Source of the DNA: CAZPQK01 sp964588695
GTDB lineage: Bacteria; Krumholzibacteriota; Krumholzibacteriia; WVZY01; JAKEHA01
Assembly (NCBI GenBank): GCA_964588695.1
Contig: CAZPQK010000006.1
Span: 124,001-188,000 of the forward strand
DNA: 64,000 nucleotides
Direction of reading: 5' to 3'
The notes under the pieces were generated by a model. The model searched no databases. It was not told the origin of the DNA and worked only from the letters and a program-made list of their open reading frames with translations. Position 1 is the first letter of the stretch; every line of letters starts with the position of its first letter. This document shows positions 26,962 through 36,733 of this stretch, in pieces. The translations under genes were made by a program, and so were the position numbers.

Positions 26962-28299
26962 GTGTCCAGAGTTCGGCTGATGCTCCTCTGTCTTTTGATC
27001 GCCGCGGCTTTGTCGGTCGTCGGTTGCGCTAACGACTCCGGAACTGCGGGCGAAGGTGATAGCACCGCGGTTGCCAGCGCCGAAGGTACCATGGAATCCG
27101 ACGGCGAAAACGTTGGTGCCGACGACGAGGACGAAGACGGTGAGGAGACCGACGAGAAGAAACCTCGCAGAGAGAAGGCCACGTCGGTCGAAGCCTCCCC
27201 GGCTTTTCGTGGAGATTTGGTGCTTCCGGTTATCGCTGAGGGAACCGCGCGCGCGCGCAACACGGCCGAGATTCAAGCTGAAATCGCCGGTCGCGTGAAC
27301 CGCGTCTACGTGAATGAAGGCCAGGCCGTTCGTCGTGGCCAGTTGATCGCTAAGCTTGATGACCGCGAATATGTTGTCGCCGAGACCGAAGCGCGAGGCG
27401 GGTATTTGCAAGCGTTAGGGTTGCTGTCGATCGAAGAAGAGGACCTGGAGCTAAAAGCGGCCGCTGATGTTGTGCAAGAGGAGTTTGCCAACCTCGAACG
27501 TTTGGAGCGTAGCGGTCAGATTACTCGCGAAGAACGAATGGCCCGCGAAGTCGAGTTGGACTTGCAAGCGCTGCGCGACGGGAAGTTTCGTCTCGAAATC
27601 GCCGGCGCCCGCAGCGGTGTGGCCACGGCGCGAGCCCAACTAGAGCGCGCGCGCTTGAACCTGGAGCGCACCGAGATTCGCGCTCCGTTCTCTGGTGTGC
27701 TGACCGGCCTGACACTCAACAATGGCGAACAAGTCACCGTCAACGAAGTCATCTGTACGATTGTTGACAACGTCAATCTCGAAGCCGAGGTCGGGGTGCT
27801 GGAAGCCGATCTGGCTTTTGTTGAGGTTGGAAAGCCGGTGCTTTTGGCTGTGCCTGCGTTGCAGGAAACGTTGCGAGTGCAGGTCGATGTCGTGAGCCCT
27901 CAGTTTGATCCCGAAACCCGCACCTGCGAAGTGCTTATTCGCATGGACAACTCCAGCGGTAAGATTCGCCCCGGAATGTTCGTTCGCGCGATCATTTCGG
28001 GTCAGACCTTTGCCGATCGACTCCTGGTGCCTCGCGAAGCAATTTTGACGCGCGACGGCCGTCCGCTGTTGTTTAAGGCAGATGGCGACCGCGCTAAATG
28101 GTTGTACGTGGTGTTAGGAGAATCTAACGAAAACCTTGTGGAAATCACGCGCGTGACCCAGGGAGGAAAGTTGGAGCCGGGCGACAATTGTGTCGTCTCT
28201 GATCATCTAACTCTGGCGCACGAAGCCAAGATTAGAATTAAAAAGGTGGTTCCGACGGATGACCCGTGGGTAGCTTTTGCCAACGCTGGCCGCGAGTAA
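26962..28299 (+). CDS. RND efflux periplasmic adaptor (membrane fusion) lipoprotein
   Basis: 445 residues. GTG start after GGGAGG; signal peptide with lipobox VVGC (C22). An unusual acidic linker (~40-75, runs of D/E ending KKPRREK) leads into the adaptor: a barrel-sandwich hybrid domain with GRVNRVYVNEGQAVRRGQLI, a long alpha-hairpin (~135-215, heptad-like LERLERSGQITREERMARE), the second lipoyl half (IRAPFSGVLTGLTLNNGEQV), a beta-barrel and a membrane-proximal domain. It bridges inner-membrane RND pumps to an outer-membrane channel. First gene of a three-gene unit with two permeases; no TolC-like gene is present here. Confidence 0.95.
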   Translation: MSRVRLMLLCLLIAAALSVVGCANDSGTAGEGDSTAVASAEGTMESDGENVGADDEDEDGEETDEKKPRREKATSVEASPAFRGDLVLPVIAEGTARARNTAEIQAEIAGRVNRVYVNEGQAVRRGQLIAKLDDREYVVAETEARGGYLQALGLLSIEEEDLELKAAADVVQEEFANLERLERSGQITREERMAREVELDLQALRDGKFRLEIAGARSGVATARAQLERARLNLERTEIRAPFSGVLTGLTLNNGEQVTVNEVICTIVDNVNLEAEVGVLEADLAFVEVGKPVLLAVPALQETLRVQVDVVSPQFDPETRTCEVLIRMDNSSGKIRPGMFVRAIISGQTFADRLLVPREAILTRDGRPLLFKADGDRAKWLYVVLGESNENLVEITRVTQGGKLEPGDNCVVSDHLTLAHEAKIRIKKVVPTDDPWVAFANAGRE

Positions 28300-28314
28300 C
28301 GGAGTCCCCCTGAA

Positions 28315-31300
28315 ATGATTCGACTCGTTATTCAACGCCCCATCGCCATTAGCATGTTGTTTCTGGCGCTGGTTCTACTTGGCGCGCTTAGCTATAACCG
28401 CTTGCCGGTCGACCTTCTGCCCTCGATTACCTACCCGCGGCTTTCGGTTACAACGACTTACGAAAACATTCCCGCCGAAGACCTCGAACGTTTGGTTACG
28501 CAGCCGCTGGAAGAGGTTGTTACCGCTCTGGCTGGCGTTCGTCGCGTGAACTCGCGAACCCGCGAAGGGGTGTCGCTGATCACCGTCGAATACGAGTGGG
28601 GAACGCAGATGGACTTCGCTAACCTGCATTTGCGCGAAGCCGTCGACCGGGTGGCATTTCGGGATGATTTTCCCGAAGACGCGGAGCGCCCCGTGATATT
28701 GCGTTGGGACCCTACGTCACGCCCAATCGCGATTCTTACGCTCGAAGGCGAAGGCGAAATCGAAGCGCTTACCGAGTTTGCCGAAGAGGTCGTCAAGCCC
28801 GCGCTGCAACAAGTCGACGGTATTAGCAAGGCCGATGTCGTTGGCGGCGCCGAACGCGAGATCCTGGTCGAGCCCAACCCGCAGCGGATGGCCATTTACG
28901 GCATTACCGTCGAGCAGATTCAAACCGCACTTACCCGCAGCAATATTTCCTTCCCCGGCGGACAGATTCGTCAGGGGCCGCTTTACCTTAGTTTGCGGAT
29001 CGCTGGCGAGTACGAAAACCTCGACGACATACGTTCGACCGACATCGTGCGACCGGGAAGGTCGCCCATTCGGATCACCGACGTCGCGCGGGTTGTGGAC
29101 ACCATCAAAGAGCCCGAAGGTTACACGTTGCTTGGCGACCGTTCTGTGGTTTCGGTGCTGGTTTACAAGGAGCCCGAAGCCAACACCATTCTGGTGAGCG
29201 ACGAGATGGACGTGGCGCTGAACGTGCTCAAAGAAGACTACGGCGACTTTGGATACGAGTACGTCTACCGCGATGCCGAGTACGTTAAAGCATCGTTCTC
29301 GGGTTTGTTGCAGTCGCTAATTGTCGGGGCGGGGCTCGCGTTCCTGGTGTTGTTCTTTTTTCTTCGCGATTTTCGCAGCCCCATTGTTGTCGGGTTGTCG
29401 ATACCAGTTTCGATTGTCACCACATTTACGCTTCTGTATTTCGGCGGAGTTAAACTTAACCTGATGAGTCTTGGTGGGTTGTCACTGGCAGCGGGGATGC
29501 TGGTGGATAACGCGATCGTAGTTCTGGAAAACATCAACCGGCATTTGGATGAAAAGTTCAAGGGCCGGTCGTCCGTTGACACGCACAGTATGGAGTTCAA
29601 GCGCGACATCGCGGCGTCAGCCGAGTTTGGTACCACCGAGGTTGCGCGTGCTGTGGTTGCTGCCACACTCACTACCATCGCCGTTTTCTTTCCCGTGGTT
29701 TACGTGCCGGGTATTGCGGGTGCTTTCTTTCGCGATCAGGCGCTAACGGTTACGTTCTCGCTGATGGTGTCGGTGACGGTGGCGCTACTCCTTCAACCGA
29801 TGTTGTCGGCGCGGGTACTACGACCTTCGCTGCGCGGGCCGCGGGGACTGTTCAAGCTTTCCTATATCGCGTTTGAAAAGTTCTACGATTCGTATCATGG
29901 GTTGCTGGTTCGAGCTCTGCGCCATCCAACGGCAATGATCATCGCCCTTGTTATTGGTATGGTCGCGGCAGGTTGGGCCGGAAGCACTCTCGATCGTAGT
30001 TTCATGCCCGAGCGCAGTTCGGGCGACTTGCGACTGGAGTTGGAACTCCCGATGGGGACTCCGTTAGAAGAAACCAGCAGTTCGGCGGCCTCGATCGCCG
30101 CCTATCTGGAAGACGATCCGGCGGTGGCCAGCGTGTTCACCCAGGTTGGAATCACCGAGCGAACGCTGGCGGCGCTTAAAGACTACAACGCACCGAACAC
30201 CGCAAAGATGCGAATCATTCTCAAGCCGGGTAGGGCTGCACACCGCGAGTCAATCCGAATTCAGGAGGAGTTAACCCAACGGCTGCAGTCGTCGCCCGAC
30301 GTTCGCTACGCGTTTCGTGACGAAGGCGTGGGGCTTTCTGAGATTCTTTCAACCGGAGGCGCCCCGTTTAGCCTGGGCGTTGTAGCCGAGGACCCCATTG
30401 AAGCGGTCGCGGTTGCCGATCAGATTCTCACCGCGCTGCGGGAGTCGACTCGACTTCGTGACCTGCAGATTGATCGTGTTTTGGGTACTCCTAACGTCGT
30501 CGTGCATCTCGATGCCGAAGAGATTCTGCGCTCGGGACTCGACCCTGACGTCATTGCCCGCGACATTCGTAACCGCATTGCTGGCGTTGAGGCGACTACT
30601 TTCAACGAAGTCGAAAAACGCATCGACATTTCGGTGCGGTTTCCGTTGAACGAACGGCGCAACCTGCAAAACGTTCTTAACGCGCCAATCGAGCTGGCCG
30701 GCGGCGAATCGGTGCCAATGCGCAACTTCCTCCAACTGGCCGAAGAGCGCCCGGTGCGCGAACTTAATCGAGCCAACCAGCGGCGCATGGTCAGCATCTC
30801 TGGCGACCTGCGCGGTGCCAGTTTGGACGCTGCGTGGAATGAAGTTAACGAAATCGTGGCCGGGCTGGACCTGCCGCCGAACGTGCGAGTGGTTCAGGGC
30901 GGCGAGCGCGCCGACATGGTTCGCAGTTTTCGTGACCTGTTATGGGCGATGGTGTTGGCGGTCGTGTTGGTTTACATGATCCTGGCTGCCCAGTTCGAGT
31001 CGTTCGTCGACCCGTTGTTGATTGCTGGTGTCATCCCTATCGGTATCGCGGGCTCGATGATGGCCATTCTGTTGTCGGGACAGTCCATTAACATCCTGTC
31101 GCTGATCGGGATGGTGGCACTGCTGGGAATTGCGGTTAACGACGCCATTATTAAAGTCGACACTATGCGACGACTACGCGGCGACGGTATGGAGGGATAC
31201 GCCGCGATTATGGAAACCAGTCGACTTCGATTACGGCCAATTCTAATGACCAGTGTGACGACCGTGTTGGCCATGGTTCCCATGGCGATTGGGTTGGGAA

Positions 31301-31431
31301 GTGGCGAACAACTGCAGCGGCCGCTAGCGCTGACAATTATAGGCGGTCTAACCATGACCACCGCGATGACTTTGTTCTATACGCCGATCATGTACATGCT
31401 TGCGCACCGTATCCGAAGGGATGAATCATGA
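28315..31431 (+). CDS. RND efflux permease (AcrB/HAE family), first of two
   Basis: 1038 residues, the full size of hydrophobe/amphiphile-efflux RND pumps. TM1 near the N-terminus (ISMLFLALVLLGALSY), two large periplasmic loops, and TM segments at ~330-560 and ~870-1030. The proton-relay helix reads GMLVDNAIVVLEN, with D398 kept and the second aspartate of AcrB replaced by asparagine, as in many environmental members; TM10 has GIAVNDAI instead of an AcrB-type lysine. It uses the proton gradient to expel hydrophobic compounds. It starts 15 nt after the adaptor gene and its stop overlaps the next permease start (ATGA). Confidence 0.96.
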   Translation: MIRLVIQRPIAISMLFLALVLLGALSYNRLPVDLLPSITYPRLSVTTTYENIPAEDLERLVTQPLEEVVTALAGVRRVNSRTREGVSLITVEYEWGTQMDFANLHLREAVDRVAFRDDFPEDAERPVILRWDPTSRPIAILTLEGEGEIEALTEFAEEVVKPALQQVDGISKADVVGGAEREILVEPNPQRMAIYGITVEQIQTALTRSNISFPGGQIRQGPLYLSLRIAGEYENLDDIRSTDIVRPGRSPIRITDVARVVDTIKEPEGYTLLGDRSVVSVLVYKEPEANTILVSDEMDVALNVLKEDYGDFGYEYVYRDAEYVKASFSGLLQSLIVGAGLAFLVLFFFLRDFRSPIVVGLSIPVSIVTTFTLLYFGGVKLNLMSLGGLSLAAGMLVDNAIVVLENINRHLDEKFKGRSSVDTHSMEFKRDIAASAEFGTTEVARAVVAATLTTIAVFFPVVYVPGIAGAFFRDQALTVTFSLMVSVTVALLLQPMLSARVLRPSLRGPRGLFKLSYIAFEKFYDSYHGLLVRALRHPTAMIIALVIGMVAAGWAGSTLDRSFMPERSSGDLRLELELPMGTPLEETSSSAASIAAYLEDDPAVASVFTQVGITERTLAALKDYNAPNTAKMRIILKPGRAAHRESIRIQEELTQRLQSSPDVRYAFRDEGVGLSEILSTGGAPFSLGVVAEDPIEAVAVADQILTALRESTRLRDLQIDRVLGTPNVVVHLDAEEILRSGLDPDVIARDIRNRIAGVEATTFNEVEKRIDISVRFPLNERRNLQNVLNAPIELAGGESVPMRNFLQLAEERPVRELNRANQRRMVSISGDLRGASLDAAWNEVNEIVAGLDLPPNVRVVQGGERADMVRSFRDLLWAMVLAVVLVYMILAAQFESFVDPLLIAGVIPIGIAGSMMAILLSGQSINILSLIGMVALLGIAVNDAIIKVDTMRRLRGDGMEGYAAIMETSRLRLRPILMTSVTTVLAMVPMAIGLGSGEQLQRPLALTIIGGLTMTTAMTLFYTPIMYMLAHRIRRDES

Positions 31432-34400
31432 CAAAGTTTTTTGTCCGTCATCCGGTTACAACATGGATGCTGTTTGCCATGTTCGTCGTGTTGGGAATCT
31501 ATTCGGTTCCGCGTCTGCAAATTGAGGCGATTCCCGAAGTCGACTTGCCGGAACTGTCCATCGTAACGCGTTGGAATGGCGCGTCACCGCAGGCGGTTCA
31601 GCGGTCGCTGACAATTCCGGTCGAAGAGGCCGTGCGCGAGGTTCACGGCGTTGAAGAGGTCAAGTCGCGTAGCCAGGTGGGAAGTTCTCGGGTTACCGTC
31701 TCGTTTCGTCGCGACATCAATCTGGACTTTGCCCGTCTGGAGCTTAACGAGCAACTAGGCGACGTCCGAAGGAACCTTCCGCAGAGCGCAAGTCAGCCGC
31801 AAATTCAGCCCTACGTTCCCCAGGAGTTTCGCACCGAAGACTTCTTTACATTTAGCCTGGAATCTCCTATCGACGCCAACGAACTGCGCGAGCTGACCGA
31901 ACAATGGGTGGTGCCGCAGGTTATCGCTGTCGAAGGGGTTGCCGACGCGTCGGTGCTGGGTGGGGCGAACCCGATTTACAAGATCATGCTGGATCGTCGG
32001 CTGCTGGATTTATACGGCATCCGTGCGGACGCGGTTTTCATGGCGATCAATCGGCTCGACGAGTTTACCGGCGCCGGCACGGTTCGTAATCAGGGGTTGG
32101 AACGCACGGTCGCCTTGCGGGACAGCGTAACCGTCCGCGACCTGGCCAAGGCAGTGGTGGCGCGAAGCGGTGGACAAACTTTTACGTTGGATATGGTGGG
32201 TGCGCTGGTTCCGGATTTCGAAGATCCGGTCTACTTTGTCCGCGCGAATGGCGACAACGTGGTCCAGGTCGCGGTCGACAAGCGCAGCGGCGCGAACAGT
32301 GTCGGTGTCAGTCGCGCGCTACGCGAAGAACTTCCTCGGATTCAATCAGAGCTTCCGTTTCAGGTCGCGTTTCACATCGACGAGGATCAGGGCAAGGATT
32401 TGGAAGACAAGTTGCAGGAACTTGTCATTAGGTCCGGAATCATCCTCGCGATCCTGTTTCTGTTGCTGATTATTACGCTGCGCCAGATCAAGCTGACTGC
32501 AATTGTGACGTTGTCGATTCTTTTCGCCATCGTCATGTCGCTGAGCCTTTTCTACTTTTTCCGTATCTCGGTAAACTTCATCACGATTAGCGGGTTGACG
32601 GTTTGTTTTGGTTTAATTCTCGACAACAGCATTCTGGTGCTGGACTCGATTCATCGCCGGATTGAGTCGTTGGAGCGCGCAAACGCAGCGGGGCTGTCTC
32701 GTAGGGCCAAGCACAAAGTTGCGTTTCGCACTATTATCGACGGTACCGGAGAGGTGTTGTTTCCGATCCTGGCCACCACGCTAACGACTATGGTGGCGTT
32801 CGCGTCGTTTATTTTTTTGTCGGGCCGCCTGGCGCTGTACTACGTGCCCCTCGCTATCTCGGTGGCAACGGCCTTGTTCGCGTCGCTGTTTGTGGCGTTC
32901 GGATGGGTGCCAATGGTTCTGGATCGATGGTGGGCCGAACCGCTGGTTGACAAGTCGGAAGACGGTCCCAACGACATCGACGATCTTGACGAGATCACCC
33001 GCATGGTGGAAGAGCCGCCAGCTCTCGACGACAAGCAACCCTGGTTCGAGCGGTTTATTGGTCTGAACCAGCGCATTAGTTTCGTGCTGATTCCAGTCAT
33101 GCTGGGGCTGTTTGTTTGGGGAGGCTGGATCTACGACAAAAAGGTATCCAAAGGCGGGTTCTGGCGCCTGCCCGACCCCCAGGAATTGTTTATGTACCTG
33201 GAGATGCCTTCGGGGACCGACATCGTTCTGACGTCAGAGACTCTTAACCGCTTCGAGCAAGCGCTGGTTCCGATTCCCGAGGGTGCGCGCATGACCTCTC
33301 GTGTGTTCGGCAACCAGGCCATCTTAAGCATTGAGTTTGAAAAGGAACTCACCGAGACACCGACACCGATGTACTTTCGGACGTTGCTCATCGACATCGC
33401 CGATCAGACCGGCGGTTCCTCGGTGTTTATTCGCGGGTTTTCCGACCGACCGTATTTCAAAGGCTCGTTTGGAGGTAGCAACCTTAACTCGCTGATCAAG
33501 ATTACGGGTTACAATTCCAAACGTCTCAATGAGATCGCGCAAACCACACTTTCGCGCGTCGAAAAAAATCGCCGTGCGCGTAACGCCCGAATCACGACCG
33601 GTGGCCAGTACGAGCGAATACGCCAGGAAGAAATGGTAATCAATATTCGTCGCGAGCGGCTGGCGGCATACGGGTTGACGGTGACCGACCTGGTCGGTCA
33701 GGTACGCCGCATGCTAGGTGTAGACTTTCCCTGGCAAATGCTCATCGAAGGCGAGCAGGAGAACGTACAGTTGTCCTACCTCGACTCGGAGAGTATTGAC
33801 TACGCCGACATCGCCGAGTTGGTGATCAGCAACCAAGGTGGGGAACAGGTGCGCCTGGGCGATCTCATTACCATTGAGCGCGGCGAGGTGTCCCGTGCGG
33901 TCGTCCGCGAGAATCAAAAGTACACCGCGTATGTAAACTGGGAGTACTTGGGTACCGATCAGATGCGTACGCGGTACATAAAAGATATTCTTGCGGGCAT
34001 TCAACTTCCCTACGGCTACGAAGCAGAAGAAGCCCAGCGCGAGTTCCTGACCCAGGAAGAGGAAGAAGAACTCATGCTGACCATTTGGCTAGCGTTGGCG
34101 TTTATCTTCATGGTTATGGCTGCGCTATTCGAAAGCATCTCACTTCCGCTACTGGTACTGCTGTCGATTCCAATGGCGTTGGTCGGCGTGTTCGTTATTT
34201 TCTGGCTGACCAACTCCACGTTCGATTCGTCCGCACGGATCGGGCTAATACTGATGTTTGGAATTGTGGTCAACAACGCCATTCTATTGGCCAGCAGGTT
34301 CCGCACCGAGGCGACGCTGATACTAAAAGCTCGATTGGGCGGCGATCCGTCGGAGTCGTTTTCGTTGGTATCGGGCCGGCGCAAACAACTCGGTGGTTCC

Positions 34401-34757
34401 GACCTTTGGAAGCTGCCCCGGGAAGATCGGCCAAAGTTGTTGCGGCGTGCGGTTTCGCGGGCGACCCGAATTCGATTGCGGTCGATTCTGCTCACTAGCG
34501 GTACGACGATTGCCGGTTTAGCACCGCTGTTGATTAAGATCAACGAAACGTCTGAAGGCAAAGACATTTGGGAAAACCTTGCGTTGGCCTCCATCGGTGG
34601 CCTGGCTGCCAGCACCATTTTGCTGATCGTGATGTTGCCGCCGACTTACTATGCGAGTATTCGCATTTGGTGGGCACTTAAAGGAATAGTCCTGACGATT
34701 CGCCGCAAGCTGAGCCGCTCCCATCGGAGCGCTGAGAAGGCAGTTCCCGCGTCGTAG
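31428..34757 (+). CDS. RND efflux permease (AcrB/HAE family), second of two
   Basis: 1109 residues. Same fold as its neighbour but clearly different in sequence: relay helix GLILDNSILVLDS (D399-N400), an acidic cytoplasmic loop around residues 505-530 (DKSEDGPNDIDDLDE), and an extra cytoplasmic segment late in the protein (~965-1010, arginine/lysine-rich). The 4-nt overlap with the preceding gene implies co-translation, and only one adaptor is encoded, so the two permeases may form a mixed trimer as MdtB and MdtC do (inference by analogy). A strong terminator follows. The substrate is unknown. Confidence 0.95.
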   Translation: MTKFFVRHPVTTWMLFAMFVVLGIYSVPRLQIEAIPEVDLPELSIVTRWNGASPQAVQRSLTIPVEEAVREVHGVEEVKSRSQVGSSRVTVSFRRDINLDFARLELNEQLGDVRRNLPQSASQPQIQPYVPQEFRTEDFFTFSLESPIDANELRELTEQWVVPQVIAVEGVADASVLGGANPIYKIMLDRRLLDLYGIRADAVFMAINRLDEFTGAGTVRNQGLERTVALRDSVTVRDLAKAVVARSGGQTFTLDMVGALVPDFEDPVYFVRANGDNVVQVAVDKRSGANSVGVSRALREELPRIQSELPFQVAFHIDEDQGKDLEDKLQELVIRSGIILAILFLLLIITLRQIKLTAIVTLSILFAIVMSLSLFYFFRISVNFITISGLTVCFGLILDNSILVLDSIHRRIESLERANAAGLSRRAKHKVAFRTIIDGTGEVLFPILATTLTTMVAFASFIFLSGRLALYYVPLAISVATALFASLFVAFGWVPMVLDRWWAEPLVDKSEDGPNDIDDLDEITRMVEEPPALDDKQPWFERFIGLNQRISFVLIPVMLGLFVWGGWIYDKKVSKGGFWRLPDPQELFMYLEMPSGTDIVLTSETLNRFEQALVPIPEGARMTSRVFGNQAILSIEFEKELTETPTPMYFRTLLIDIADQTGGSSVFIRGFSDRPYFKGSFGGSNLNSLIKITGYNSKRLNEIAQTTLSRVEKNRRARNARITTGGQYERIRQEEMVINIRRERLAAYGLTVTDLVGQVRRMLGVDFPWQMLIEGEQENVQLSYLDSESIDYADIAELVISNQGGEQVRLGDLITIERGEVSRAVVRENQKYTAYVNWEYLGTDQMRTRYIKDILAGIQLPYGYEAEEAQREFLTQEEEEELMLTIWLALAFIFMVMAALFESISLPLLVLLSIPMALVGVFVIFWLTNSTFDSSARIGLILMFGIVVNNAILLASRFRTEATLILKARLGGDPSESFSLVSGRRKQLGGSDLWKLPREDRPKLLRRAVSRATRIRLRSILLTSGTTIAGLAPLLIKINETSEGKDIWENLALASIGGLAASTILLIVMLPPTYYASIRIWWALKGIVLTIRRKLSRSHRSAEKAVPAS

Positions 34758-34782
34758 GTAGCCTATCCAAGCGTTTGCCAAG

Positions 34783-34832
34783 GGGCGGTTTGGGGTGTAA
34801 CTTTAAGTACGCCCCTAACCGCCCTGGTTTTT
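34783..34832 (+). terminator. Strong intrinsic terminator of the RND operon
   Basis: A 17-bp stem with one mismatch and one wobble (outer arms GGGCGGTT / AACCGCCC, inner arms GGGGTGTA / TACGCCCC), an 8-nt loop ACTTTAAG and a GGTTTTTT tract. It ends one base before the ATG of the next gene. Confidence 0.95.
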
Positions 34833-34833
34833 T

Positions 34834-36636
34834 ATGCAAAAAAATTTCCTAGCGATTCTATTTCTTCTATTTGCCCTTGCCGGGTGCGACGACGGCCCCA
34901 CTAAAGCAGGTGGCGGCGGTCAACCGGTGCCCATTGATCCGGCCACCGGTTGGGAGCAGCCCTTACCGCTCGCGGGTGCGTCGAACCTGTGGGATGTGTG
35001 GACGTTGGCTAGTGGCTGGTCGGTTGCGGTCGGGACTGACGGTACCGTGGTTACCAACGATGGCGGCGGGTGGCAGCAACAGGATGCCGGCACGGCCGAA
35101 GATCTTTACGGCGTCATCGCGTTCGCGACTGATGATGTAACGGTTGTTGGCGCCAACGGAACCATTCTTCATTTCGATGGGTCTGGTTGGTCTAGTCAAG
35201 TAAGTGGAACCGTGTTTCTTCTGCGCGAAGTTTGGGGGAGTGCCGGCGACAACTTGTTCGCCGTGGGCGATCGAGGAACGCTATTGCGCTACGATGGTTC
35301 TTCGTGGTCGGCGGTTGGGTCGGGCACGACGTTGTTACTAAACGACGTCTGGGGCGTTGGGGACGACGTGTGGGTCACAGGCATCAACGACACCGTTCTT
35401 CATTACGACGGATCGACATGGTTGCGCGAATCTATTGGGTCGGGGTTCCTGACCTCGGCGGTCTGGGCTAGCGATCCATCCAACGTGATTGTCGCCGGAA
35501 CCCAATCGATTCGTCAGTTTGACGGGACAATGTGGGTCGACATAAACGACACCGGAAGCGGCTTTCTTTTTCCCGATGGTCTTTGGGGAAGTGCTCCCAA
35601 CGATGTGTGGTTGGTCGGCGCGAACGGGTTCGTGTTCAACTACGACGGCAGCACCTGGGCGACGGTTCAATCCGGGACGCAATTGTTAATGCACGGTGTC
35701 TCGGGGGCGAACGGTAACACCGTAGTGGTCGGCGAATCGGGCTCGTTATTGCGCAACGAGGGTTCGGGCTTCAGTTATGACGACGGCGGGATGTCGGCGA
35801 CGCTCAATGCGGTTTGGGCGCAGGGTGACGTCGCGGTGGCCGTGGGGGACTTTGGAAACGTCCTGGTGTACGACGGTGCGGAGTGGACGCAGCAACGTGT
35901 GTCCGGCGCCGAAAGCCTGTTCGGCGTTCATGGCTCTGGGGTAACGGATGTCTGGGCGGTGGGACTGGACGGCGCCGCGTATCATTACGACGGGTCCTCC
36001 TGGACGCCGTCCGCTTCGGGAACGACGGACGGGTTGTTTGACGTCTGGACCGACGGAGCTGTTGCATACGCGGTTGGAGAAGCTGGCGCGGTGCAGTTCT
36101 TTGACGGAACCACGTGGACCACTATCGATCTCGGTGCGGGTGGGTCGTTCTTTGCAGTTGATGGGTCTTCTTCGGACGAAGTTTGGGTGGTAGGGAGCGA
36201 GTCTCGAGTCAGACGATTCGATGGCGATAAATGGAAGACGGTGTTTGTTTCGACGTTTGACTACAATCTTCGCGAAGTTATCGTGTTGAGTCCCACCGAA
36301 GTCTTTGTGGGATTGGAGTTCCTCGGCGGGCCGCGCCAGCCCGACGGTGACGTTCTCCACGGTGGCGGACAAGTTCTGGCGTACGACGGAACTGCTTTTA
36401 ACATCGAGTTTGATAGCGGTAGTCAGGACATCTGGTCCATAGCCCGTGTGACCGGCAGCGAAGCGTGGGCGGTTGGCGACTTCGGTTACCTCATGTTTGG
36501 CGATGCCGACGGGTGGACCCCGGTGTGGGAAGGCTCCAGTCGCATCACGGTAAAAGGCCTGTATTCTGTCGCCGCGCCCGCATCCGGACAGGTGTATATC
36601 GTTGGGCAGGGCGGCACGGTTTTTCAGCGCCGCTAA
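34834..36636 (+). CDS. Lipoprotein with 14 beta-propeller repeats
   Basis: 600 residues with lipobox LAGC (C18). After a short linker the chain is made of 14 repeats of ~38 residues with consensus L-x-x-V-W-(6-8)-V-x-A-V-G-x-x-G-T-V-L-x-Y-D-G-S-x-W-x-x-x-x-S-G-T (first near residue 49, last ending at the C-terminus). Repeat 12 is degenerate and carries an insertion (GLEFLGGPRQPDGD). Fourteen blades fit two seven-bladed propellers in tandem. This resembles BNR/Ycf48-like propellers of surface lipoproteins, but no catalytic motif is seen. The start has no Shine-Dalgarno sequence and sits directly behind the RND terminator; a weak promoter (TTGCCA 34775-34780, TAACTT 34798-34803) overlaps that hairpin. 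Confidence 0.9.
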   Translation: MQKNFLAILFLLFALAGCDDGPTKAGGGGQPVPIDPATGWEQPLPLAGASNLWDVWTLASGWSVAVGTDGTVVTNDGGGWQQQDAGTAEDLYGVIAFATDDVTVVGANGTILHFDGSGWSSQVSGTVFLLREVWGSAGDNLFAVGDRGTLLRYDGSSWSAVGSGTTLLLNDVWGVGDDVWVTGINDTVLHYDGSTWLRESIGSGFLTSAVWASDPSNVIVAGTQSIRQFDGTMWVDINDTGSGFLFPDGLWGSAPNDVWLVGANGFVFNYDGSTWATVQSGTQLLMHGVSGANGNTVVVGESGSLLRNEGSGFSYDDGGMSATLNAVWAQGDVAVAVGDFGNVLVYDGAEWTQQRVSGAESLFGVHGSGVTDVWAVGLDGAAYHYDGSSWTPSASGTTDGLFDVWTDGAVAYAVGEAGAVQFFDGTTWTTIDLGAGGSFFAVDGSSSDEVWVVGSESRVRRFDGDKWKTVFVSTFDYNLREVIVLSPTEVFVGLEFLGGPRQPDGDVLHGGGQVLAYDGTAFNIEFDSGSQDIWSIARVTGSEAWAVGDFGYLMFGDADGWTPVWEGSSRITVKGLYSVAAPASGQVYIVGQGGTVFQRR

Positions 36637-36666
36637 ACGCTTCTCAAGTATCTTCTGTCGTTCGTG

Positions 36667-36695
36667 TTGCGACTCTTGCCGGGCTGGCTTATAGT
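36667..36695 (+). promoter_or_regulatory. Promoter of the mrp-phosphatase pair
   Basis: TTGCGA (36667-36672), 17-nt spacer, TATAGT (36690-36695), about 38 nt before the GTG start at 36734. Close to the sigma70 consensus. Confidence 0.65.
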
Positions 36696-36733
36696 CCGGC
36701 CATGTTTTGTTTTGGTTTTATGGAGGCCTCTAC

